Notes: a model not told the origin generated them from the sequence alone. 64,000 bases of DNA from Pomphorhynchus laevis (GCA_012934845.2 WNNJ02001593.1:124001-188000), one strand, 5' to 3'. Positions 32,880-45,135 are shown, counted from the stretch's first letter. Numbers and translations: made by a program.

Positions 32880-33474
32880 TATAAGATTTTTCGCAATAAC
32901 AATTTATAAAATGACGCATTCTTTTTGGAATCCTGTGAGAAATTCAGTGCCCTCGTAATCAACGGATACGCATTTGTGCCTTATATAAAGAATAACCAGA
33001 AGGTCCACACACGCAACAAGCCAGTAAAAACGCTTCTGCATCTGAGTTTCGTATAGCATCGTGAGGAATTGCTGGTGTCTTTATAGTTATCACAAAAGCA
33101 GTCGAAACGTACCCTAACCACTTCATCCGACTGACGATGACTGCTGGGTGGTAAGGAACGTCTCGAAGTGAAACATTAGATTGATGGAGCTGATGATCGA
33201 AGTCCAGTTATTTAGCAGCAAATATGGATTAAAAATCAATCGTAGCTAGCTTTGGCTCCTGGACCACAGTTTCAAGCGATTTTTCGCAATAAAAATTTAT
33301 ATATAAGAGGATTAGTCAAATCGGCGTTGCTCGAGATTGTCGTGATGACAATTCTTTCAAAATATTAATAGATTTTCAAATCGAGCAAACGAAAATTTAA
33401 TTTGTTATTAGCAAAAATAGCTTTCAAGATTTTCGCTTCTTCAGTTTACAAATTATTATCAGTGCTCACTGATA
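32880..33474. other. Non-coding interval
   Basis: No gene recognised. gatttttcgcaataa occurs at about 32884 and again at about 33279, followed by aatttat both times, so a unit of roughly 395 bp may be bounded by direct repeats. Near 33455-33485 cagtgctcactgatatcagt shows a short duplication. Confidence 0.4.
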
Positions 33475-33800
33475 TCAGTGCTCACTATCAGTAACTGATT
33501 CATCTATTCTAGGAAAGAATGTCTCTACAAATGTATTAGCGACCATATAATTGTCGACAACTACTTTATTTTTTACACGTAACGGAAAACATTTGCATCT
33601 CGACTGATTTTTGAATGCACAATATTTGAAAAATAAACTAGGCTGATACTTGATATTATGAACGAGTGATTTCTCAAAATATAATTTCTTAGATCTTTTA
33701 AGTGCCATAAATCTGTTTTTTGCGTTTCGATATAATCGATATTCTACTTTAGATTGACGATATCGACGATAAAGGATCTTACACTCCTTAAGAAGATTTT
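33475..33800 (-). mobile_element. CR1-U LINE fragment (duplicate piece)
   Basis: The - strand frame 33708-33475 reads KRSKKLYFEKSLVHNIKYQP, SLFFKYCAFKNQSRCKCFPL and MVANTFVETFFPRIDESVT, the linker between endonuclease and RT of a CR1-like LINE. The same 310 bp recurs at about 34500-34810 with small differences, so this is a duplicated piece of the adjacent element. Confidence 0.65.
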
Positions 33801-34071
33801 AATAATAATCTTACACCCCTTATATATAATAAAATTGGTCCTAAAATCGATCCTTGTGGTGAACCACAAGGATCGATATAGAAGTCCAATCTTAAAAAAG
33901 TCCCACTTACTCTGTGGGACTTTCCCACTTACTCTTTACTTATTATATAGAACTGCTGCAGTTCTATATAATAAATACGCACGAATCCAATTAACAATTA
34001 CAGAATCAAAGTGAACTAGTCCCACTTACTCTTTACTTATTATATAGAACTGCTGCAGTTTTATATAATAA
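33801..34071. repeat. Cluster of fold-backs and a tandem duplication in CR1-U sequence
   Basis: Perfect hairpins: 33846-33860 with 33863-33877 (atcgatccttgtggt, loop ga); 33897-33906 with 33914-33923 (aaagtcccac); 33940-33956 with 33958-33974 (ttattatatagaactgc). The last hairpin is repeated at 34037-34071 within a tandem duplication of about 97 bp. The first hairpin on the - strand encodes the GSPQGSILGPIL box of a LINE RT, so it is built from element sequence. Confidence 0.75.
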
Positions 34072-34805
34072 ATACGCACGAATCCAATTAACAATTACAG
34101 AATCAAAGTGAAGTCCTATAAGTTTGCCAATAAGTATATTATGATTAATTGTATCGAAAGCACGCGATACAATAAGTACCTTACAGCAAATACATGTCAA
34201 ACTAACTGGTCTAAAATTGCTGGCGCATGACCTATCACCTTTTTTATATACAGGGCAAACTATCAATTTTAGCCAGTCGAGGGGAATCTTTGATTTGCAT
34301 AAGGAAAATATGAATATTCGATGTAGTGGATCGCAAATGCGGGAAGCTAATTCTCTAAGTAGGATAGATGGCAATCCGTCAGGGCTAGCAGAATGACACC
34401 GTTTTAATCGTCGAAGTTGCTCATATACATGAGCGATAGAAACATGTGACGTCAAGTTAGATGATTTATTATTATGCTGAAAGGTGCCGTGTACAGTAAC
34501 TGATTCATCTATTCTAGGAAAGAATGTCTCTACAAATGTATTAGCGACCATATAATTGTCGACAACTACTTTATTTTTTACACGTAACGGAAAACATTTG
34601 CATCTCGACTGATTTTTGGATGCACAATATTTGAAAAATAAACTTGGCTCATACTTGATATTATGAACGAGTGATTTCTCAAAGTAGAATTTCTTAGATC
34701 TTTATGGTGCCATAAATCTGTTGCTTGCGTTTCGATATAATCGATATTCTACTTTAGATTGACGATATCGACGATAAAGGGTCTTACACTCCTTAAGAAG
34801 ATTTT
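34072..34805 (-). mobile_element. CR1-U LINE fragment (linker and N-terminal RT)
   Basis: The - strand frame 34551-34033 reads RLKRCHSASPDGLPSILLRE, PLHRIFIFSLCKSKIPLDWL, PVYKKGDRSCASNFRPVSLT, then jumps (an internal deletion after CKVL) to SRAFDTINHNILIGKL. The upstream linker continues to about 34800. Typical CR1/Rex-like RT text. The palm and C-terminus are missing. Confidence 0.75.
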
Positions 34806-35533
34806 AATAATAACAATAATTTATTTAAGGTGGCAAATGCCTGCAATATGCACGCTTAAATGACCACTAACAAACAAAAAAAGAACAGCAAAAGTCACAG
34901 ATAATTAGTTAATTGTTGAAATGGAATTGGATTGGCGTTTGAAGCACGGTATAGATGTTGATTGGCGGATATGAATAGGCAGTTGATTCCACGAGAGAGG
35001 AGCAGCCACAACGAAGGAGCGGAAGCCAAAAGAGGTAGAGTAGTTTGGGGCATGTAAAATAAGGGAATTACGGGAACGCAGAGCACAATACACAGTACGA
35101 GAATTGTCGAGAAAAGGAAGGTTGAAAAATGAAGGGGTATGAGAAGTTATAAGTCGAAAAGCAATGATAAGAAGACGAATTTGAACACGACAATAAATGG
35201 TAGGCCAATCAAGAGAAACAAGATAGTGGGATGTATGATCAAAACGACGAAGACGGAGGAGAATTCGGACGGCTGCGTTGATGATGCGTTGTAGGGGAAG
35301 AAGATTGGATTTAGGTGAGTTGGAAAATAGACTAAGACAGTAATCAAGTCTTTGAGAAAAGAAGAGAAGATATGAGAGTCATACAAGAAGGGAAATCGAT
35401 CAATCTACGAACTTGACGGAGATTGCGGAGTATCAAGGTAGATGAGCGTACTTTATCTCTAACGAAAGGTTTAAGTGAAAGTCGGTTGTCAAATGGAAGC
35501 CTAGGAAAATGCGATTATCAACGATAGGAAGAC
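34806..35533 (-). mobile_element. CR1-P4 LINE, 3' end only
   Basis: 3' UTR with aataatttatttaaggtggc, then C-terminal RT codons (SWNQLPIHIRQSTSIPCFKR in 35093-34905) and upstream segments to about 35533, where the sequence switches inside LPIVDN to a CR1-R endonuclease. Several frame changes. Its nearest relatives are P1 and P2. Confidence 0.75.
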
Positions 35534-35973
35534 ACCGTTCTAAATCTTTCCGGAGGCGTTTGGTAGATGCCATAGGACTTCTGTACACACGTACAATGAC
35601 AACAGAGGAATCAGGGCTTTCGAAATGACACCATATGGATTGGTAACTAATCTCCTTATTATCGTGATATAGAACACTAGATGTAATAATATATTGCGCG
35701 TATATGACTACACCGTCACCTCTGACATTAACACGATCACAACGGTATGAGCTGTAACCGGGAATTGCAATTTCTGAGTCATCAATGTTAGAATTCAACC
35801 AAGATTCACTGAATGCTAGGATACTCCACTGTTGAGTCTATTATGAAGCTCAATCTTAGCCAGCTTTAACTTTTCTCTATCTGACGGATCTAAGTCTCTA
35901 AGTAATCTAATGCCAGTACCACTAAGTCTATAAGATTTTCTTAATAAAACATTAACGTACTCTTTGTCACTAA
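35534..35973 (-). mobile_element. CR1-R copy S4, endonuclease piece and ORF1 C-terminal piece
   Basis: 35815-35540 reads FSESWLNSNIDDSEIAIPGY, SSYRCDRVNVRGDGVVIYAQ and VRVYRSPMASTKRLRKDLER, the first half of an APE-type endonuclease. 35972-35827 reads KIVFSDKEYVNVLLRKSYRL followed by LRDLDPSDREKLKLAKIELH, the ORF1 C-terminal domain. The piece between ORF1 and the endonuclease is deleted. The other half of ORF1 lies beyond the Q1 insertion at 38.3-39.2 kb. Confidence 0.75.
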
Positions 35974-38297
35974 ATACTATTTTAAAAAATTATTTTAACG
36001 TGGCAAATGCGTGCCAGCGCACGCTTACATGACCACAACAAAACAAAACTGTGAATCAGGTGTCGAGAAGGTGTGAACGGAGGAGGTGTTTGAATGTGAT
36101 AAAAGAGGGGGCGCGGCGGACGTCGAGAGGGAGTTGATTCCATGCGAGTGGGGCGGCTAGGAGGAGGGATCGGAGACCGTAGTTGCTGGAGTAATTTGGA
36201 ACATGGAGTAAGAGGGTATGACGGGAAGGCAGCGATAGCGAGGTGGGGCGAGTGTCGTCTAAGGAAGGAAGGTTGATGAACGATGGGGAGCCGATAGCGA
36301 TGAGACGAAAAGTAACGAGAAGGCGGAGTTTGATGCGGATGTGGATGGTGGGCCAGAAGAGTTGGGCAAAATATGTGGATGTGTGGTCGAAGCGACGGAT
36401 ACGAAGGAGCACACGAACGGCGGTGTTGATTATTCGTTGTGGGGGTAAGATGATGGATTTTGGAGAATTGGCGAAAATGCTATGGCAGTAATCGATTTTA
36501 GGGAAAAGAAGCGATGAAAGAAGAGACATGCAAAAGCGAAAGTCGATAAGGGGGCGGATACGGTGAATGTCAAGGAGAATTAAGTTGGATGAGCGGACCT
36601 TGTCACGGACGAATGGTTCAAAGGAAAGGTGTTAATCGAAATGGAAGCCTAAGAAAGTGAGATTGTGGACTATGGGGATGATCGATGAGGCAAAATATAC
36701 AGTGGGAGGAGATATGTTTGGTTTACGCGGGGAGTATCCACATTATTTTAGACTTGTCGGAATTTAGAACGAGATGGATATTGGAGAGACGGTTGTAGAT
36801 AGAAGAAAGACAGTTGGAGGCAGAAATACCGATATCGTGTATGCTATGTGCGGGTGCATGAGCATAGATGAAAATGTCATCGGCATATTGCATGACGTTA
36901 AAGGGAAATGTTTGATAAACGGAGAGAGATCGCCAAGCAGAAGAGAGAAAAGAAGGGGACCTAGGACTGAACCTTGTGGGACCTCGCAAAAAATAGGGAT
37001 GGGATGGGAGAATGATGAATTAGAACAGACGCGAAAGGAACGGTCGGATAGATATTAGGCAAACCATGCTACGGAGGAGGAAGAAAAGCCGTAATCATAA
37101 CGAAGGCGAGAAAGGAGGACGGAGTGGTCGACAATGTCGAATGCGGAAGAGAGGTCGAGGGAGATGAGAACACTATATAGAGCCTTGTCTCGAGAAATGA
37201 GTAAGTCGTTGTACACTTTTACGCATGCGATTTCTGTGGAGTGATTAGAGCGGAAAGCTGATTGGAAAGGAGGGTACAGATTGGATGAGGAGAGATAAGC
37301 GTTGATCTGTATTAAGATAAGGCGTTCTAAGAGCTTTGAAAGAGTAGGGACTAGTGAAATGGGGCGATAGCTAGAAGGAAGGGATGGGACGAACGATTGC
37401 GGATTTCCAGTGTAAAGGGAAGATACGATTGCGGATGGACGAGTTAAACAAGGTTGTGAGAAATGGGGATATCGATGAACATATAGATTTTAATATGTGT
37501 AGGCAAGGACATGAGGACAGATGATACTTCTGTAGATGAGACAGGGAGAAGATGAAAGAGTTCCGGAAGGATGAGGCTAGACCGGGCAGAGTGGGATAAG
37601 ATGGATACCGGGGTATGAGAAAGCACGTGGATACTTTAGTCTGGAGAAATGACGAATAATCACTGGCATTGATGTTGCACGGCGAAGAGGAGCGAGCAAG
37701 GATTGAGTTAAAAGTATGCCAGAGAGTCTTAGAGTTGAATGAAGTGATGATTTTATGCTGCCAGAAGGAGTTGCATTTGGTACGTAGTAGGTAAAGATGA
37801 AACCGGCGAAACGCAAGATAGGAATCACGGAAAGACGGAGTGATCAAGCGGAAATCACGTCTGAGAGAGCCGTGATAGACTCGAAAAGCATGGCGGAGTC
37901 GACGCTTTGAGAGTAGGCACTGGATGTCAAACCATGGGGCACGGTGTAAGCGACGGTGTGGGTGAGACTTGAAGGGCAAGAGATTAGCGAGAGTTGATGT
38001 GAGTTCAGAGTCGAAAAGAAATGCGAGATCGTGAGGAGATCAATATGTTATTGTGGGTAATGATAGAGACGATTTGAGTAAGGTAGAGCGGAGAAGAGAG
38101 AGGTCAAGATTTCTCCAAGTGCGACGTATGATTGTAGGTGTGTGAGGAGGGGTGTGGTTGTGAGTGAGATCAAGGGTGATAAGAAAGTGATTGAATAGAC
38201 CAGGATCAGAGATGGACAGTGAGGTGTAGTCAGCAAAATGATCGGGGACAGCGATGATGTCGAGTGCCCCACCAAGTATATGTGTGGGGGCAGTGGA
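35974..38297 (-). mobile_element. CR1-Q1 LINE insertion, 5'-truncated
   Basis: The 3' end is marked by aacgtggcaaatgcgtgcc near 35998. Moving upstream on the - strand: C-terminal RT (36529-36056: SLLSSLLFPKIDYCHSIFAN, LAWNQLPLDVRRAPSFITFK), palm 36989-36723 (FNVMQYADDIFIYAHAPAHS, LNSDKSKIMWILP), RT N-terminal part and linker (37979-37371: RLHRAPWFDIQCLLSKRRLR, CNINASDYSSFLQTKV), and endonuclease end at 38290 (THILGGALDIIAVP). Many frame changes. It splits CR1-R ORF1 inside the codons RLLK/IVFSD. Flanking ttaaaat on both sides may be a target duplication. Confidence 0.85.
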
Positions 38298-39215
38298 ATA
38301 TTAGATTTTAATAAGCGAGGTTTCACATTTGTATCGTCAGATTTGCCTATGCGAAAGAGGGAAACTACTTTCAAGGATGTTATAAATTGCGAATCACAAT
38401 CAGATAATACACGTCCCAATATGTACCTAACTTTATCTTGGTCATCATTCAACCTATGTTAATTGTTTATTGCTGACGACTCAACAATATTGGCCATTAT
38501 TATAGCTCTATCTCGTAGAATCAACGGTCGCTTTCGGGACGTATCTAAATGGACATTTGTATTACGATAGTTCACTTTAACGGGTTTGTCTAGGGAGGTG
38601 TATCGATTATTACTACTATCATCTGTACAATTTCGCTCGTTGCTCTCCTCTATGGATGAGCTAGATATGATGTCATTTTCACTTAGAGCACTGGACTCTG
38701 GTTCGAGTCCTATCGATACCGACTTGACAACTGATGTTGAAACATCCACCGGAAATTGTAAAAGCTGGTTATCTTTAGATGTCCTCGGTAGAATTTCTTC
38801 TACACAATTTCTCATATCATTCAATTTACACTGATTAATTACCGCCGACGACTCAAAAATGTTAGACAATAAAATATCATTGTCATCAATGCATAGAGTT
38901 GATTGCTGCCTAGTATCATGACCGTCATTATTATGTTGTATTGGCGAGATATGTGTATCATTATTGGAAGAATATTTATGTGTGCAGGCTTGGCTGTTTT
39001 GAGTTTTTTTGAATCAAGACACGTAGTGAGTCCAGTTCAGCTGACACACAGTAGCCGCATAGGAATGCTTTCATCTTGAGATCGATAAGTTTATTAGTTG
39101 TACCGGTTACTGATGTCCAAATATCACATCCTGGTTTGGAACACTGTACTTGATTTGATTCTTAGTTCAAGACTTCGACTGATGACTGCACACGCCTCTT
39201 TTTGCCCATATTGGT
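38298..39215 (-). mobile_element. CR1-R copy S4, ORF1 N-terminal part
   Basis: On the - strand near 39160-39050: NQVQCSKPGCDIWTSVTG and MKAFLCGYCVSAELDSL, a PHD-like C..C...W...CxxC finger. Then a variable stretch (38869-38459) with LRDRAIIMANIVESSAINN. Then NDDQDKVRYILGRVLSDCDS, LKVVSLFRIGKSDDTNVK and PRLLK to 38300. The order matches the complete ORF1 at 51.95-53.1 kb. Broken by stops. Older than the Q1 insertion that interrupts it. Confidence 0.75.
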
Positions 39216-39420
39216 CGTGTATTAAAACTATCGAAATTATTGCAATTGTTGAAATCGTATTAATCGTTGTAAAATCGCTGAAATCGTTGTAACGCGATGG
39301 TTTTGAGTATTTTTATTTTTTCGTTCTTCTGAAATCGTTCTTTGTAATTTGCAAAGCCAAAAGGCTATTCAGGCAGAGTTGTATTTCTGTATGCTATTTA
39401 TTGTAAGAATTTTAATAACC
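39216..39420. other. Non-coding, low-complexity interval
   Basis: Loose repetition of gaaatcgttgt and related words. No gene or RNA recognised. Confidence 0.4.
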
Positions 39421-40260
39421 AAGACAATTTTAAAGATATTTTCATTTTTAAATGAGAAGTGTGTTTAACCTTCGTTTTGGGTATAGTTCTGTACCTGCCC
39501 GATATATTATAGGATCTCAAATAATTAATTGTGTATCTCATGTACAAGACCTTGGAATAACTCATTATTCCTTGAAGTCTAGAATGGACACTGAACGTAG
39601 ATGCGTGTCTGCCAGAAGAATGTTGTACTTGATAAAAAAACTGCTTCACGTTTGTGTCACCCACATGTTTTAGAATTCTGTTTATTGCACTTGTAAGACC
39701 ACATATTGAGTTCGCGATACAAGCTAATTTTCCAACATCCAAAAAAGATTTGAATGACTTAGAAAATATTCTTCGTTGTGGCAGCAAGCTGTGTTCGAGT
39801 TGTTCTCATATAAGTTGTCGCGACAGACTTAAAACTCTGGGTACAAAAGATGACTGTGCACAAAAGACTGTACATCCTAGATATGTTAGTAATGTGTCAT
39901 ATCGCCAACGGTTTGGATGGATACCCTACCCATTCGGTGGTTATCAACGATAAACGATGTCACAGAGGTCATCCCCCTGTTGTTAAGGATATCGTCCCAT
40001 GGTCGCAGTTCACGGTTGGATCGGTTGTCTCATCGTTGTGCAAATGCTTAGAATCGACTACCGTCGGAAATCGTGATGGCTACAGACGTGAAGACATTCA
40101 AGACTGCTCTCATAAATTGGACGATTAACGGCGGGAATAATGAATATTACCCCTTTTATTGATATTTTTATTGATTTTGGTGTATGTAATGATGTTTTCT
40201 TTGATTAAGCGAAATGGCTTTATAGCCAATGCTTGCTTGTAATAATAAATGCAAAATGAA
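39421..40260 (+). mobile_element. LINE fragment of a further CR1-like family (T)
   Basis: 39500-39640 reads ARYIIGSQIINCVSHVQDLG, ERRCVSARRMLYLIKK. 39654-39850 reads TCFRILFIALVRPHIEFAIQ, LNDLENILRCGSKLCSSCSH, CRDRLKTLG. 39850-40128 continues in another frame. This is the thumb and C-terminal region of CR1/Rex-type RTs (DLGV, VRPHLEYA, LE..Q..AT). It ends near 40250 with a short 3' UTR, taataataaatgc. Strongly degenerate. Confidence 0.65.
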
Positions 40261-41227
40261 ACTTTAGTTAGGTTATCTGATAAATATTAGCAATTCCGCA
40301 TTGTCTCCATTATTATTAATTGATCGGCAGGGAATGAATCAAGTTTTTTAAATTATCGTAGTCGCTTAGCTCTATTTTCATCTAGGCGATGTAAATTATT
40401 ATATCAAAAATAATTGAGCATTTCGATTACGTTATTTAAGACAGCTTTCCTAACGTGCTCACACAACAGTAAGTTACTTAGAATCGTTACTTAAAAACCT
40501 GGAATGGCTTTAGCGGATTCACACGGTTAAAAGCATGTGAACACCTTAACGATGCTCAAAGGTTAACTGTATCGATTGCAAATCGGTCATTTTCCTATTC
40601 TTGTGGATAAAGCCATTAAATTACAGTTACTTGTGTATATTATAAAGTAAAGATATATAGTAAAGATATGGTGATAAATTAGCAAATGGTAACTTCGTTG
40701 TGTGATATCGATCTTATTCGAAATGTTCTTTATTTTGCAATCAAATTTCAACACGTAATTTTTACTAAAATGAGAAAGAATGCAGAAAATTATGTAAATA
40801 GCAATCATCACTAGTAATCACTCGTAATTATTGTGTCTCATATTAGCAATACAATTGTTTCTTGAACAGTATTTTTATAGATGCAAATTCTATAGTATTT
40901 TTATCATTCTGAAGATTACTTTCTCACATTATAATTTCGCTATGATCAATGTTTGTAAACATATGTATTAAAAGATGTGTTTATAAAATTTGTTTATTCC
41001 CTCATCAATTAAATTCTATGTACTCAAAATTAAAATTTATATTCTACAGAAAAATGGATCATGCCAAGACAGTTTAAATCCTGTAAATTCGACTTTAAAT
41101 CAATGTTGATTTACCGAATCACATGTATTGCATAGGAAAAATAGGAGTAATCTAAAATCACGTTAATCTAAATGAATAATTAATGACCGTCAAGTATTAA
41201 TTATTTAATTATAAACTTAGTATGCAG
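40261..41227. other. No recognisable feature
   Basis: A/T-rich, with no convincing frame on either strand, no tRNA-like cloverleaf noticed and no repeat shared with the rest of the window. It may be the least disturbed background DNA in the window. Confidence 0.4.
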
Positions 41228-41540
41228 CATAATCTTGTTTTATTATTATTAATGTTTCAACGGCACATAAAAGCATGGCTTAATTGGCTGATTCACTGCA
41301 GAAAAAAAGAAAATATAATAAAAGTATAACAAATACGGAAAAGCAGCTTTCCCCATGGCATCCTCCATCCGTAATTTCTTTTTGAATTCGTTAATATTGC
41401 TACTGCACACTGTTGACTATCCAAGCCTATTGCACAGAGATACAACTCGCCGATCAAAATGGACAGATCGTGATTTTCTTATCCTTTCACGTCGCAGGGT
41501 TAAACCATGACCTCGAAGGATATTGGATAAGCGCAAAAAA
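41228..41540 (-). mobile_element. CR1-R LINE 3' end fragment
   Basis: Matches 49007-49315 (3' UTR and last RT codons of copy S2) almost base for base, including ttattattattaatgtttca and the region around gcataaaagcatggcttaat. It begins at the tail and is cut after about 310 bp by the CR1-Q2 tail. Confidence 0.8.
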
Positions 41541-41895
41541 AAGATTTATTTTAACGTGGCAAATGCGTGCCAGCGCACGCTTACATAACCACAACAAAAC
41601 AAAAATGTAAATCATGTGTCGTCAAGGTGTGAACGGATGAGGTGTTTGAATGTGATAAAGGAGGGAGTACGGCGGATGTCGAGAGGAAGTTGATTCCAGG
41701 CGAGTGAAGCAGCAAAAAGGAAGGATCGGAGACCGTAGTTGTTGGAGTAATTGGGAACGTGGAGTAAGAGGGAATTACGGGAAGGCAGCGATAGCGAGGT
41801 GGGGCAATTTTCCTAAGAAAGGAAAATTGATGAACGATGGGGAGCCGGCAGCGATGAAACGAAAAGTAACGAGAAGGCGGAGTTTGATGCGGATG

Positions 41896-41927
41896 CCTAA
41901 CTCTCCTGGTGGGCCAGGAGAGTTGGG
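41896..41927. repeat. Internal fold-back in CR1-Q2
   Basis: aactctcctgg (41899-41909) and ccaggagagtt (41914-41924) are perfect complements, with three more pairs outside (one G-T), around tggg. The homologous site in Q1 (about 36340-36365) has only the right-hand sequence (ggtgggccagaagagttggg). The left arm is therefore an inverted duplication gained in Q2. Confidence 0.8.
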
Positions 41928-44900
41928 CAAGATATGTGGATGTATGGTCGAAGCGACGGATACGAAGGAGCACACGAACGGCGGTGTTGATTATTCGTTG
42001 TGGGGGTAAGATGATGGATTTTGGAGAATTGGCGAAAAGGCTAAGGCAGTAATCGATTTTAGGGCAAAGAAGCGTTGAAAGAAGAGACATGCATGAACGG
42101 AAGTTGATAAGGGGGCGGATACGGCTGATGTCACGGAGAATTAAGTTAGACGAGCGGACCTTGTCACGGACGAAAGGTTTAAGGGTAAGGTGATAATCGA
42201 AATGGAAGCCTTAGAAAGTGAGATTGTGGACTATGGGGATGATCGATGAGACAAAATATACAGTGGGATGATATATGTTTGGTTTACGCGGGGAGTATCC
42301 ACATTATTTTAGACTTGTCGGAATTTAGAACGAGATGGAGATTGGAGAGACGTTTGTAGATAGAAAAAAGATAGTTAGAGGCAGAAATGCCGATATCGTG
42401 TATGCGATGTGCGGGTGCATGAGCATAGATGAGAATGTCATCGGCGTATTGCATGACGTTAAAGGGAAATGTTTGATAAACGGAGAGAGATCGCCAAGCA
42501 GAAGAGAGAAAAGCAGGGGACCTAGGACTGAACCTTGTGAGACCCTTCAAAAGATAGGGATGGGAGGGGAGGATGATGAATTAGAACAGACGCAAAAGGA
42601 ACCGTCGGATAGATATGAGGCAAACTATGCTACGGAGGAAGATGAAAAGCCGTAATCATAACGAGAGCGAAAAAAAGGACGAAATGGTCGACAATGTCGA
42701 AGGGGGAGGAGAGGTCGAAGGAGATGAGAACACTATATAGAGCCTTGTCTCAATAAATGAGTAAGTCGTAAACTTTTATGCAGGCGATTTTTGTGGAGTG
42801 ATTAGAGCGGAAAGCGGATTGGAAAGGAGGGTACAGATTGGATAAGGAGAGATAAGCGTTGATATGTATTAAGATGAGGCTTTCTAAGAGCTTAGAAAGA
42901 GTAGGGAGTAGTGAAATGGGGCGATAGCTAGAAGGAAGGGATGGGTAGAGCGATTGTTTCTTAAGGAGGGGATGAACGATTGCAGATTTCCAGTGTGAAA
43001 GGAAGATACGACTGCGGATAGACGAGTTCACAAGGTTGTGAGAAAATCGGATATCGATGAGCATATGGATTTAAGTACGTGGGTAGGCAGATGATCGACA
43101 GGTGAGGTTTTACTGTGCAAGGACATGAGAACAGATGATACTTCTGTAGGTGAAACAGGGAAAGATGAAAGTTTTCCGGGAGGATGAGTCTAGGCGAGTC
43201 AGAGTGAGATATGATGGAGACCTGGGTGTGATAGCAACGTGGATACTTTAGTCTAGAGAAATGACGAAAATAATGGGCATTGATGTTGCACGGCGGAGAG
43301 GAACAAGCAAGGATTGAGTCAAAAGTATACCATAGAGTCTTAGAGCTGAATAGAGTGATGATTATATGCTACCAGAAGGAGTTGCATTTTGTACGTAGTA
43401 TTTAAAAATGAAAGAGGCGAAGAGCAAGATAGGTATCACGGAAAGACGGAGTGATCAAGCGGAAATCACGTCTGAGAGAGCGGTGATGTACTCCAAAAGC
43501 ATGACGGAGTCGACGCTTTGAGAGTAGGCACTGGAAGTCAAACCATGGGGCACGGTGCAAGCGACGGTGTGGGTGAGGCTTGAAGGGCAAGAGAATATCG
43601 AGAATAGATGTGAGTTTAGAATCGAAAAGAAAGGCGAGATCGTGAGGAGAGGAATATGTTATTGTTGGATAGGATAGAGACGATTTGAGTAAGACAGACG
43701 GAGAAGTGTGAGGTCAAGATTTCTCCAAGAGCGACGTAGTATTGTAGGTGTGTGAGGAAGGGTGTGGTTGTTAGCGAGATCAAGGGTGACGAGAACGTGA
43801 TCGGATAGACCTGGATCGAAAATGGATAGTGAGGTGTCGGCAGCAAAATGATCGGGGACAGCAATGATGTCGAGTGCCCCACCAAGGATATGTGTGGGGG
43901 CAGTGTTGATGGGTTTGTAGTTATAGTTGGATAGAATGTTGATGAATTGGATGGACTCAGTGGAAGAGGGGTGGTCTAGCCGGATGTTGAAGTCGCCAAG
44001 AACGATTGAAGGGATTGAGGACAAAGAACAGTGAGGTCAGCGAGGTCATTAAGAAATAATGATGTAGGAGCTGATGAACCAGGGCTGTAGACAATGGCGA
44101 GATGTAGTGTGATCGGGTTAGTAGAACGACAAGTGAGCATTTTAAAAGAACACGGACTGAAAGGGGAAGTGATTTTGCGAAGAGATGCGGGGTGACGCGC
44201 GAATGTGACAATGCCGCTATGATTAGAGAATTTAGAAGGGGATTTGCTAAAAAGGCGAGCGGATTCGACTAATGAGCAACCGGCAGAATGGAAACGGCGG
44301 ATTGAGAGGTCGTCAGAAGCGGAATGCCAGGATTCGGTGAGGCAGAAGAGATCGATGGATTGTTTTGTGAATAGGTTGAGGATGAGATCGGATTTATTGA
44401 GAATAGATCTAGTGTTGAGGAGGCCGAGGCGTAAACCGTGTGTAGTGGTGGTAGGGGCTAGTGGTGAAGACACATAGGTGAGATGAAGGGTCATCGAATT
44501 TTTGAGCGGATGTGGACAACTTGAAAATTTCCGTCGATGTTTCGGATGGAAAGAGATGTTTCACCGTTTTCCTCGAGATGGCGGTTTTCGATGCGGGCCG
44601 ATGAGAGTTAAGGGATTTGTGAGGTGGAGCGATCGGGAAAAATGCGAGTGACTGAAGAGGAGTTAAGTTTGAATCGTCGGGAGAGGACAGAAGACGCGTG
44701 AGAGCAATGCTTGAAAACAACTTTTAGGAGATGGGGCTGGGAAGGATTAGATTGAGAAGATTTATTTAGGCGGATGAATGCGACAGGAGAGATGTTGTTG
44801 AAAAATGATGGGTTATCCGCAGGAACAAGAGACGAGAGGATGAATTTGAATGCGGAAACATCGTGATGATACGTGCTTGTGGAGATAAAGAGGTGGAAGG

Positions 44901-44968
44901 AGTGATATTAGTGACGATGACGCAACGATCGCGAGAAGGAAAGCGTTTCCGTCAAGGAGGACGAGTAA

Positions 44969-44996
44969 CGTGATTTGTTGAGATCAACAAATCACG
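44969..44996. repeat. Fold-back at 5' end of CR1-Q2
   Basis: cgtgatttgttga (44969-44981) and tcaacaaatcacg (44984-44996), 13-bp arms with loop ga. Confidence 0.85.
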
Positions 44997-45135
44997 CTGT
45001 ATAAGGAAGGGAGGGGTCGAGCGATTGTTCCTTAAGCAGGGGACGAACGATTGCGGATTTCCAGTTTGAAGGGATGATACGACTGCGGATAGACGATTTA
45101 AACAAGGTTGTGAGAAAAGGGAATATCGATGATTT
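44997..45135 (-). mobile_element. CR1-Q3 fragment (RT)
   Basis: About 135 bp matching Q2 at 42940-43075 (gagcgattgttccttaagca and onward; codons of the LLKKQSL region). It has no tail and directly abuts the fold-back of Q2. Confidence 0.65.

Larger units (their letters stand above)
41541..44996 (-). mobile_element. CR1-Q2 LINE, most complete Q copy
   Basis: From 3' to 5' on the - strand: tail and UTR (41541-41600), C-terminal RT (42090-41600: SLLSTLLCPKIDYCLSLFAN), palm 42550-42284 (FNVMQYADDILIYAHAPAHR), RT middle 43064-42750 (LLKKQSLYPSLPSSYRPISL, FQSAFRSNHSTKIACIKVYD), linker 43590-43402, endonuclease 44024-43659 (SIVLGDFNIRLDHPSSTESI, THILGGALDIIAVPD, DPGLSDHVLVTLDL) and 44494-43976 (LRLGLLNTRSILNKSDLILN, DLFCLTESWHSASDDLSIRR), then ORF1 remnants to about 44980. 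Many frame changes. It has an internal fold-back at 41896-41927 and ends in a fold-back at 44969-44996. Confidence 0.85.

Noticed and set aside
33120-33180. Another hammerhead (gcagtc-GAAA and CTGACGA with gactgc)
   Set aside because: A 6-bp helix is possible but needs an extra base after the core, and no helix I or III could be drawn.
40261-41227. Possible tRNA or small RNA gene in the element-free interval
   Set aside because: No A/B box pair, cloverleaf or Sm-site pattern could be found by eye.
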